64,000 bases of DNA from Janibacter sp. DB-40 (GTDB lineage Bacteria > Actinomycetota > Actinomycetes > Actinomycetales > Dermatophilaceae). Made by a program: the position numbers and the translations under genes. The stretch lies in the NCBI RefSeq assembly GCF_029510815.1, contig NZ_CP120360.1:744001-808000 (forward strand), given 5' to 3'. Under the pieces are notes generated by a model. It was given only the letters and a program-made list of their open reading frames with translations, ran no database searches and was not told where the DNA came from. Shown here in pieces: positions 57,303-63,118 of this stretch; within the stretch, counting starts at the first letter, position 1, and each line of letters opens with the position of its first letter.

Positions 57303-57599
57303 TCAGCCCTCGCTGACGCGCCGCACCTGGGTGACCTCGGACCACGACCCGTCGTCGCAGATGGTGGTGATGCGCTGCATGATCGTGGTGCGCAGCTCCT
57401 GGGGGGCGGTCTCCCGGGCGCAGGAGCGGCGGATCAGCTGCTTGATGATCTGCTCGCGCTCGTGCTCCTCGAGGCAGGGGGCGCACTCGGTGAGGTGCCG
57501 TGCGATCTCGCGGGCGTCCTCGGTGGTCATCTCGCCGTCGAGGTACTCACTCATCCGGTAGAGCGCCTGCGAGCAGTCCACGTGCTCGTCATGGCTCAT
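57303..57599 (-). CDS. rsrA: Zinc-binding anti-sigma factor RsrA
   Basis: 98 residues. Ligand set C9, H35, C39, C42 (HLTECAPC) matches the redox switch of Streptomyces RsrA. Under thiol oxidation zinc leaves, a disulfide forms and SigR is released. The ATG overlaps the sigR stop (ATGA), the normal coupled pair. Confidence 0.94.
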   Translation of the reverse strand: MSHDEHVDCSQALYRMSEYLDGEMTTEDAREIARHLTECAPCLEEHEREQIIKQLIRRSCARETAPQELRTTIMQRITTICDDGSWSEVTQVRRVSEG

Positions 57600-58246
57600 G
57601 ACTGGTTCTCCTTCGCGGCAGCGACCCCGCGGTCGGCGGCGTAGTCGGTGAGCATCTCGCGCAGCTGGCGACGGCCGCGGTGCAGACGCGACATGACGGT
57701 GCCGATCGGGGTCCCCATGATCTCGGCGATCTCCTTGTAGGCGAATCCCTCGACGTCGGCGAGGTAGACGGCCATCCGGAAGTCGTCGGGCAGGTCCTGC
57801 AGGGCCTGCTTCACCTGGCTGTCGGGCATCCGATCCAGAGCCTCGACCTCGGCGGATCGCAGGCCCTTGGAGGTGTGCTGCTCGGCCTTGTGCAGCTGGT
57901 AGTCCTCGACCTCGGGGCTGTCCGACTGCTTCGGCTCGCGCTGCTTCTTGCGGTAGGTGTTGATGTACGTGTTGGTCAGGATCCGGTACATCCACGCCTT
58001 GAGGTTGGTCCCCGGGCGGTACTGGTGGAAGGCGGCGAAGGCCTTCGCGTAGGTCTCTTGGACCAGGTCGTCGGCGTCGGTCGGGTTGCGCGTGGTGCGC
58101 AGCGCCGCGGAGTAGAGCTGGTCGAGCAGCGGCATCGCCTCGCGCTCGAAGCGCGCACGGCGCTGCTCGGTGGTCTCGGTCTCGACGTCAACTGCGGCAT
58201 CGGCCTGGGCCTGTGCCTCAAGATCGTCGGTCGTGGGGTCGGTCAT
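57596..58246 (-). CDS. sigR: Thiol-oxidative-stress sigma factor SigR (SigH)
   Basis: 216 residues. Region 2 [26 protein letters not shown] (about 45-70, in pieces) and [15 protein letters not shown]; region 4 [41 protein letters not shown] (about 150-190, in pieces). It is an ECF (group IV) sigma factor controlled by RsrA, directing thioredoxin, mycothiol and protein-quality genes. A consensus SigR promoter lies upstream (58339-58364), and a TAGGGT box 8 nt before the ATG may add a housekeeping promoter. Confidence 0.95.
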   Translation of the reverse strand: MTDPTTDDLEAQAQADAAVDVETETTEQRRARFEREAMPLLDQLYSAALRTTRNPTDADDLVQETYAKAFAAFHQYRPGTNLKAWMYRILTNTYINTYRKKQREPKQSDSPEVEDYQLHKAEQHTSKGLRSAEVEALDRMPDSQVKQALQDLPDDFRMAVYLADVEGFAYKEIAEIMGTPIGTVMSRLHRGRRQLREMLTDYAADRGVAAAKENQS

Positions 58247-58338
58247 CGCACTCCACCCTAGTGGGGTGGCGGTGCGCTCTCCGGCGTGCAGCACGAGCAA
58301 GTCCGGCTCCTGTCCCTAGCAGTTCTCTCGCGAGGTCC

Positions 58339-58364
58339 AACGTCATCGCCCGCCCCCTCATTCC
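58339..58364 (-). promoter_or_regulatory. SigR-type autoregulatory promoter of sigR
   Basis: Read on the minus strand: GGAAT (58364-58360), exactly 18 bp, then GTT (58341-58339). This is the consensus GGAAT-N18-GTT of SigR/SigH promoters, about 93 bp before the sigR start. Confidence 0.8.
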
Positions 58365-58381
58365 AAGGAGCCCCCACCACA

Positions 58382-58520
58382 CGGTGATTGAGGTGCGGAG
58401 GCCGCCCGCGGCCGAGGTGCCGACCCGGTGATTGAGGTGCGCAGGCCGCCTGCGCCCGAGGTGCCCACACGGTGATTGAGGTGCGGAGGCCGCCCGCGGC
58501 CGGAGCCTCGAAATCACGCT
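58382..58520. repeat. Three tandem GTGATTGAGGTGC units, 44-bp period
   Basis: Units start at 58382, 58426 and 58470. Each has CGGTGATTGAGGTGCG then GGCCGCC(C/T)GCG. The last ends in GGAGCCTCGAAATCAC, which pairs with the GTGATT start. The array fills most of the 273 bp between sigR and the GIY-YIG gene. Confidence 0.85.
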
Positions 58521-58813
58521 CACTCCGGCGCCCGACCACCACGCCGCCTCGCCAGGCCCGGCAGCGCCGCAAAGTCTCCCCGGATCAGCGCTTCGCGCTT
58601 GGCGCGTGACCAGCCCTGGATGCGCTTCTCCAACGCATACGCCTCGGTGACGCGCTCGGTCTCATGTGCCCACACGAGTTCGACCGGCATGCGGGTGCTC
58701 GTGTACACGGCGCCTCGTCCGACGGCGTGCTGCTGCATCCGGTGCTGCAGGTTGCGCGTGCTGCCGACGTAGTAGCTGCCGTCGCCGCAGCGCAGGATGT
58801 AGATGTGCGCCAT
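58520..58813 (-). CDS. Stand-alone GIY-YIG domain nuclease-like protein
   Basis: 97 residues. The motif is YILRCGDGSYYVG (about 5-17; GIY and YIG appear as IYIL and YYVGST), followed by the catalytic Arg in RMQQHAVGRGA (about 25) and a Glu in ALEKRIQGWSRAKREALI (about 61). This is the UPF0213-like family of small GIY-YIG proteins, of unclear biological role. It is bracketed by copies of one palindromic repeat family (58382-58520 and 58920-58970). Confidence 0.88.
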   Translation of the reverse strand: MAHIYILRCGDGSYYVGSTRNLQHRMQQHAVGRGAVYTSTRMPVELVWAHETERVTEAYALEKRIQGWSRAKREALIRGDFAALPGLARRRGGRAPE

Positions 58814-58919
58814 GGCTCCAGCACAGCAGGTCGGGCTCGTGGCGAAGGGGGATTATCCACAGGGCAGTGGCTTCGAGGCTCGTCGCAGAACTCCTCGCAC
58901 CTCAGCCACCGGGTGCCTG

Positions 58920-58970
58920 GGTGATTTGAGGTGCAGAGGCCGCCCGCGGCCGGAGCCTCGAAATCACGCT
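58920..58970. repeat. GTGATTTGAGG...CCTCGAAATCAC palindrome
   Basis: GTGATTT and AAATCAC ends pair, with GGCCGCCCGCGGCC in the middle. It is nearly identical to the last unit of the array on the other side of the GIY-YIG gene, in the same orientation. Confidence 0.85.
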
Positions 58971-58995
58971 GAAGTTGGCTTCGAGGCTCGTCGCA

Positions 58996-59032
58996 GCCCT
59001 TCGAGACGCTTGCTTCGCAAGCTTCCTCAGGA
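58996..59032. repeat. Third copy of the GAGACGCTTGC hairpin
   Basis: CCCTTCGAGACGCTTGC-TTC-GCAAGCTTCCTCAGGA. Same stem as the copies at 8283-8357, different loop. Confidence 0.8.
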
Positions 59033-59069
59033 ACCGCTCCTTGCACCTCAGCCACCGGGGCTGGGGCAT

Positions 59070-59116
59070 GACGAAGGGGGCCGGCCCGGTGTCATCCGGG
59101 CGCGGCCCCCTTCGTC
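59070..59116 (-). terminator. Terminator of the bL37 gene
   Basis: GACGAAGGGGGCC (59070-59082) pairs with GGCCCCCTTCGTC (59104-59116), with GCCCGG/CCGGGC inside. Again built from the over-represented octamer in both orientations. Confidence 0.8.
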
Positions 59117-59131
59117 GGCTGAGTCGCGGAC

Positions 59132-59206
59132 TCAGGCGTTCGGCTTCTTGCCGTGGTTCGCGTTCTTCTTCTTGCGGTCACGACGCTTGCGAGCGCGCTT
59201 GCTCAT
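59132..59206 (-). CDS. Small ribosomal protein bL37
   Basis: 24 residues, extremely basic (MSKRARKRRDRKKKNANHGK, ending KPNA). Size, the arginine/lysine run and the ANHGK(K/R)PNA end match bL37, the mini-protein found in mycobacterial 50S subunits and conserved in actinobacteria. A GAAGGAG site lies 6 nt before the ATG and a strong terminator follows. It is divergent from the peptide gene at 59336 across about 120 bp. Confidence 0.88.
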   Translation of the reverse strand: MSKRARKRRDRKKKNANHGKKPNA

Positions 59207-59335
59207 GGTGACTCCTTCGGGGTCGGTGTACTCGGCCGATCAGCGGCCCGGTGGTCAGGGGAATAATTCTGACACGGCAAGAAATGATCACCACATTCCT
59301 TCCCGCCATACCATTTTACTGGCATCATGTGCACT
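59207..59335. promoter_or_regulatory. AT-rich divergent spacer upstream of the NVEWA peptide gene
   Basis: This stretch, especially 59260-59330, is far richer in A and T than anything else in the window (for example AATAATTCTGACA and CATACCATTTTACT). It must hold the promoters of bL37 and of the peptide operon. TACCAT (59309-59314) is a possible -10 for the latter. No Shine-Dalgarno is evident before either ATG. Confidence 0.5.
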
Positions 59336-59566
59336 ATGAAGACAAAGATGATGCTCGCCGCTTCCGCCCTTGCCCTCTCCCTCGGCGGCCTCATTGGTGG
59401 CGCCAGCACTCAGGGGAACGTCGAGTGGGCGAAGTCCCTCAATGTCGAGTGGGCTGCCTCCACTCTCAACGTTGAGTGGGCCGCGTCCACGCGCAATGTC
59501 GAGTGGGCTGCGTCCAATCGCAACGTTGAGTGGGCCGCCTCCACCGACAACGTCGAGTGGGCCTGA
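59336..59566 (+). CDS. Exported peptide with six NVEWA repeats
   Basis: 76 residues from the ATG at 59336 (an ATG at 59327 would add MCT). MKTKMMLAASALALSLGG is a signal peptide, cleaved probably around GGAS/TQG (about residue 26). The rest is only repeats: NVEWA occurs six times, at nucleotides 59417, 59441, 59468, 59495, 59522 and 59549, spaced 24, 27, 27, 27 and 27. Full units are NVEWAAS(T/N)x, the first NVEWAKSL. Units differ mainly at third codon positions (aac/aat, gtc/gtt, gcg/gct/gcc), so the peptide is conserved by selection. Its end overlaps the next gene by 10 nt. I do not recognise a family; it may be a precursor cut into short peptides. Confidence 0.85.
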   Translation: MKTKMMLAASALALSLGGLIGGASTQGNVEWAKSLNVEWAASTLNVEWAASTRNVEWAASNRNVEWAASTDNVEWA

Positions 59567-60831
59567 GCGAGCAGAAGAGTTCACGTCCTAGGGGGTTGAC
59601 GGCGGCGCCTTCGCCTCATGAAGGCCCCCGCTCGACAACTCTCTACGTCGCTACTGTCGCCACGGCGGCAGTAGCGACGTTCGTCTGTGCTGTGGCTGTT
59701 GCCGGGACACCTCGGCCGATCAGCTGGGTGATCGCACTGGCGGTGGCGGCCTTTTTCGCATCGTTTGGGCGCCCGCAGGCGATTGGCCCGATCCAGTTCT
59801 CCGTCTCGGCCATTGTCCAGCTGGCGGCCATCCCGCTCACCGGTGCCGTGGGAGCAGCGCTGGTCTCTGTGGTTCCCTCGCTCACGGAGCGCAATGAAGC
59901 CGTCAAGAAGATCTTCAACGTGGCCCAACGTGTGCTCCTCGTCCTGGCCGGCTCGTTGGCATATTCCGCGGTGGGTGGAGTTGGCCTCAGGCCGGCACTT
60001 GTCGACATAGACCTGGTCGCGTTGGCCCTCACCATGGTTGTTGCTACGGCCGGCGCGGCACTCATGAACACTGCGCTCTTGGCGGGAGTGCTCCAGCGGG
60101 ACTCGGGTGGGTCGCTGGACTTCATCATCCGGAACGTGACGCTGCGGGTCGTCAGTTCCTACGCCACGTCCTTCGTCGCGGCCTACATCTTGGTGGTCCT
60201 GTGGTCCCCCGCACGACTGGGGTGGATCTCGGCGCTGTTCTTCCTGCCGTCGATCGTCGTCATCCAGTGGAGCCTGCGGCAGCTGGCGGGGGAGTGGGCG
60301 GTTCGCCGCGACGTGCTCGCCCCCTTCGTCACGGCGCTCGACACACGGCGTCCGGGAGCAGGCGAATCCAGCCGTCTGGCAGCCGGCGCTGCCAGTGCGA
60401 TCGCGGCGGCCGTTGGGCTGCGGCCGTCCTTCGTCGACAAGGTGGTCATGGCCGCTCGTCTGCGGGACGTGGGCCTGCTCGCGCTCGAGGACAAGCCGCC
60501 GGCGATCATCCGCCGCGACCATGCGGTGGCCTCGGCATCCGTCCTCGGTGAGGTCAGCTTCCTCGACGGATCACTGACGTACATCGCCGGCCACCACGAG
60601 CGTGTCGACGGTCAGGGACGTCCGGATGGTCTGGTCGGGGCCCAGATCCCTCTCGGCAGTCGGGTCCTCGCAGTCGCCGACGCCTGGAGCGACGCCGTCA
60701 CGGACGGGTGCAGCGCCGAGGAAGCGGTCCGGCTCTGCGAGGACCGCGTAGGGACCCATCTCGACGAGGTGTGCGTCAACGCCCTGCGCCGAGCCCACGG
60801 GCGAGGCCAACTCCCGGCGGTGGGCCGATGA
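59557..60831 (+). CDS. Membrane HD-GYP-like protein A (GYP half kept, HD lost)
   Basis: 424 residues from the GTG at 59557, which lies inside the peptide gene's last codons and suits coupled translation. About six or seven membrane helices fill residues 25-240 (for example LYVATVATAAVATFVCAVAV). The C-terminal domain follows HD-GYP order, but the first His is missing and HD reads RD (ARLRDVGLLAL, about 302). The later motifs remain: DHAVASASVLG, HHERVDGQGRPDGL (about 346-359) and RVLAVADAWSDAV. Canonical members degrade cyclic di-GMP; this one probably cannot alone. It may be a receptor for, or act on, the NVEWA peptide. Overlaps the next gene by ATGA. Confidence 0.85.
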   Translation: MGLSEQKSSRPRGLTAAPSPHEGPRSTTLYVATVATAAVATFVCAVAVAGTPRPISWVIALAVAAFFASFGRPQAIGPIQFSVSAIVQLAAIPLTGAVGAALVSVVPSLTERNEAVKKIFNVAQRVLLVLAGSLAYSAVGGVGLRPALVDIDLVALALTMVVATAGAALMNTALLAGVLQRDSGGSLDFIIRNVTLRVVSSYATSFVAAYILVVLWSPARLGWISALFFLPSIVVIQWSLRQLAGEWAVRRDVLAPFVTALDTRRPGAGESSRLAAGAASAIAAAVGLRPSFVDKVVMAARLRDVGLLALEDKPPAIIRRDHAVASASVLGEVSFLDGSLTYIAGHHERVDGQGRPDGLVGAQIPLGSRVLAVADAWSDAVTDGCSAEEAVRLCEDRVGTHLDEVCVNALRRAHGRGQLPAVGR

Positions 60832-62102
60832 CCAGGAGGCGCATCACACCCGGGCTCATCCTCTTCGCCTTCACCGTCCTCGTCGGCTCGTTCGCCGCGA
60901 TCCGGGGAGACCTGGACGGGCCGGCTCTCACCCCCTTCGTCGTGGTCGCGATCATCGCGATCATCATCGGCATGCAGATGCCGATCAGCCTGGCCCAGCG
61001 GGTCCTGACGCCGCTGACGACGGCGCCGGCTCTCGGGCTGATCCTCGCTCCCCTCTCGTTCGACGGGCGGGCACCCAGCGCTGCCTCGGTCCTGACCATC
61101 GTCTGGTTGAGCATGCTTGTCGGTGGACTGATCCGCCGACTGCGGGGAAAGCAGGTCGTGGAGGGGTCCCTCGCCGCCCGATTCCTCGGTATGACGCTGA
61201 CCGCCGTGCTGGCGCGGGACGTCAGCATCGGCGACACCACCGTGGTCGAGTGGGCCTTCGCGGACGGCACGCGTCGCTCGTGGGCGGTCTTCGCCCTCCT
61301 CGCGGTGGCGGCCGTGGGCGGCGTCTTCGAGAGCGTCCTGGAGAAGGCCATCATCTGGCTCGACGAGGGCGGCACGCTCCTGCGGATGGTGACCGACGAG
61401 ATCCGTCCGCTTGCCGGGATCGCCGCGGCCACGGCGTCCGCCGGTCCCCTCATCGCCGTGGCGCACCCGGTCCTCGACTGGGTGGCCATCCCGCTGCTCC
61501 TCCTGCCGGTGCTGATGATGTACCTCGCGGTCCAGTGGGTGCAGGACAGCCGCCGCGACCTCGAGGAGTCGATCGCCGCGATGTCCCGCCTGCCGGAGGT
61601 CAGTGGCTTCTCCCGCCCCGGCCATGGGCGCCGGGTCGCCGACATCGCGGTGCGGATCGCGAACGTCATGGGTGTCGATCCGGAGGTGTGCCAGCGCATC
61701 GAGCGCACGGCCCTGCTGCACGACCTCGGGCACCTCGGTCTGCCGGAGCCGCTGCCGGGCGGCAGGACGCTCAACGCCTCCTCCCAGGCACAGGACCGGA
61801 TCGCCGAGACCACGGTCCGGATCGTCGGCAGCGCACCGATGTTCGAGGAGCTGCTGCCGCTGCTGGACCAGGTGCGCACACCCTTCCGCCAGTCGCGTGA
61901 GTTCGGCGACCGCATCCCCCTCGAGTCGCGCATCGTGCGCGTGGCCAACGCCTGGGACGACGTCACCGAGGGTGCGCGCTCCCCGCGGGCCCGGCAGGTG
62001 GCCCTGGAGCGGCTGCACCTGGGTCTGGGGTACGAGTACGACCCGGACGTCGTCGCGGCGCTCGAGCAGGTCTTCGTCAGCGAGGGTGCGTTGGTGGTGT
62101 AG
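60828..62102 (+). CDS. Membrane HD-domain protein B (HD half kept, GYP lost)
   Basis: 424 residues, the same length and layout as protein A: about seven membrane helices (residues 5-245), then an HD domain. Here the first His (PGHGRRVADIA, about 265) and the HD pair (ALLHDLGHLGLPE, about 296-308) are kept, but the HHExxDGxGYP segment is replaced by LDQVRTPFRQSREFGDRIPL, and the later VAD is VANAWDDV. A and B are thus tandem paralogues with complementary losses, as expected for an obligate heterodimer. The ATG at 60828 overlaps the stop of A. Confidence 0.85.
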   Translation: MTRRRITPGLILFAFTVLVGSFAAIRGDLDGPALTPFVVVAIIAIIIGMQMPISLAQRVLTPLTTAPALGLILAPLSFDGRAPSAASVLTIVWLSMLVGGLIRRLRGKQVVEGSLAARFLGMTLTAVLARDVSIGDTTVVEWAFADGTRRSWAVFALLAVAAVGGVFESVLEKAIIWLDEGGTLLRMVTDEIRPLAGIAAATASAGPLIAVAHPVLDWVAIPLLLLPVLMMYLAVQWVQDSRRDLEESIAAMSRLPEVSGFSRPGHGRRVADIAVRIANVMGVDPEVCQRIERTALLHDLGHLGLPEPLPGGRTLNASSQAQDRIAETTVRIVGSAPMFEELLPLLDQVRTPFRQSREFGDRIPLESRIVRVANAWDDVTEGARSPRARQVALERLHLGLGYEYDPDVVAALEQVFVSEGALVV

Positions 62103-62109
62103 GTCGGGC

Positions 62110-62214
62110 TGGTTTCGAGGTTCGCCCGCTGCGCGGACTCTCGCCTCAACCAGCGGGAGGGGGGTGAGGGTGGCTTCGAGGCTCGTCGCAGGGCTCCTCG
62201 CACCTCAGCCAGCG
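62110..62214. repeat. Two CTGGTTTCGAGG...CCTCAACCAG-type palindromes
   Basis: CTGGTTTCGAGG (62110) pairs with CCTCAACCAG (62143). A second unit runs TGGCTTCGAGGCTCGTCGCAGG to CACCTCAGCCAGC (62171-62214). Same family as 55977-56060. It lies between HD protein B and sodN. Confidence 0.7.
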
Positions 62215-62229
62215 GTGGGTCATGACGAA

Positions 62230-62262
62230 GGGGGCCCACCGCACCGTGTGCAGTGGACCCCC
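62230..62262 (-). terminator. Terminator of sodN
   Basis: GGGGGCCCACCGCAC (62230-62244) pairs with GTGCAGTGGACCCCC (62248-62262) with two mismatches. CGAAGGGGG begins the arm. Confidence 0.7.
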
Positions 62263-62282
62263 GACGATCGGGACGAGCGGGC

Positions 62283-62684
62283 TCAGCCCTGCTTGGTCTC
62301 CCAGAAGATCTTGTCGATCTCGGCGATCTTGGACAGGAGCTCGTCGGCCTTGCCCTCGTCGAAGGTGCCCTTGGTGCCCTGGGCACCGGCCAGCTTGGTG
62401 GCCTCGTTGACCAGCACGTGCAGCTGCGGGTACTTCTCGAAGTGCGGCGGCTTGAAGTAGTCCGTCCACAACACCCACAGGTGGTGCTTGACCAGCTCGG
62501 AGCGCTCCTCCTTGATGACGATCGCGCGGGCGCGGAAGTCCGGGTCGTCGCTCTCGTTGGCCTTCTGGATGATCATCTTGACCGACTCGGCCTCGATGCG
62601 AGCCTGCGCGGGGTCGTAGACGCCGCAGGGGAGGTCGCAGTGGGCGCTGACCTCGGTGATCTGGAAGATGTCGCGAAGACGCAT
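62283..62684 (-). CDS. sodN: Nickel superoxide dismutase
   Basis: 133 residues. A 14-residue leader (MRLRDIFQITEVSA) precedes the nickel hook HCDLPCGVYDPAQAR; after cleavage His1, Cys2 and Cys6 bind nickel. HHLWVLWTDYFKPPHFEKYP and a C-terminal IDKIFWETKQ complete the family match. It removes superoxide in the cytosol. The leader is removed by SodX, encoded 84 bp upstream. Ribosome binding site GGAAGG. Confidence 0.96.
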   Translation of the reverse strand: MRLRDIFQITEVSAHCDLPCGVYDPAQARIEAESVKMIIQKANESDDPDFRARAIVIKEERSELVKHHLWVLWTDYFKPPHFEKYPQLHVLVNEATKLAGAQGTKGTFDEGKADELLSKIAEIDKIFWETKQG

Positions 62685-62768
62685 GTGGTGCCTTCCTCTC
62701 GTGGTCGGTTGCTGCCGCCCGTCATGCGAACGGCGCTGTCCTCAACCTACTCGTCAGGTCCGACGACG

Positions 62769-63098
62769 TCACGTGAAGGAGGCTCTCCTGCAAGGTATTC
62801 GCAGTACCACCCGGGCGAGGACCGCCGAGCGGGGGAGGGAGCCCACCAGCCACGAGTCCACGCCGACGCCCGGGTTGTCCCCCTCGACCCACCACCGGTC
62901 GGTGTCCGCCGGGTCGGGGCCGGTGACGCGCTTGACCGACACCGGCCGGGGCGCTCCGTGCGCGTCGCGGGGGAGACGGACGATCGCCAGCGAGCCGACC
63001 CGGGCCGGGGCGCCCCAGAGCACGAGCAGCAGGTCGCCCTCGCGCAGGGTCGGCTCCATCGAGGCGCCGACGACGCGTGCCAGTCCGGGGCGGATCAT
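62769..63098 (-). CDS. sodX: Nickel-SOD maturation protease SodX (S26 signal-peptidase-like)
   Basis: 109 residues from the ATG at 63098, which has a TACGAT box exactly 6 nt upstream. Catalytic Ser in VVGASMEPTLREGDLLLV (about 13) and Lys in VSVKRVTGP (about 55), then WWVEGDNPGVGVDSW (about 69), are the signal peptidase I motifs. There is no membrane anchor, as expected for a cytosolic processing protease. It is upstream of sodN here, while sodN-sodX is the order I would expect. Confidence 0.9.
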   Translation of the reverse strand: MIRPGLARVVGASMEPTLREGDLLLVLWGAPARVGSLAIVRLPRDAHGAPRPVSVKRVTGPDPADTDRWWVEGDNPGVGVDSWLVGSLPRSAVLARVVLRIPCRRASFT

Positions 63099-63118
63099 GC
63101 CCGCATCGTAGGTGTCGG

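Larger units (their letters stand above)
58814..59131. other. Repeat-rich intergenic region
   Basis: 318 bp without a gene. It holds fragments of the TGGTTGAGG/CCTCGAAACCA family (58868-58915), a full GTGATTT...AAATCAC copy (58920-58970), one GAGACGCTTGC hairpin (58996-59032), a CACCTCAGCCACCG half element (59044), and the bL37 terminator (59070-59116). Confidence 0.8.

Noticed and set aside
58868..58925. Small ORFs in the repeat region before bL37
   Set aside because: They are made of palindrome units, lack ribosome binding sites and have no recognisable protein features.
59336..59566. NVEWA gene as chance repetitive DNA
   Set aside because: Third positions vary while amino acids stay fixed, there is a good signal peptide, and the stop overlaps the start of the next gene; chance repeats would drift in all positions.
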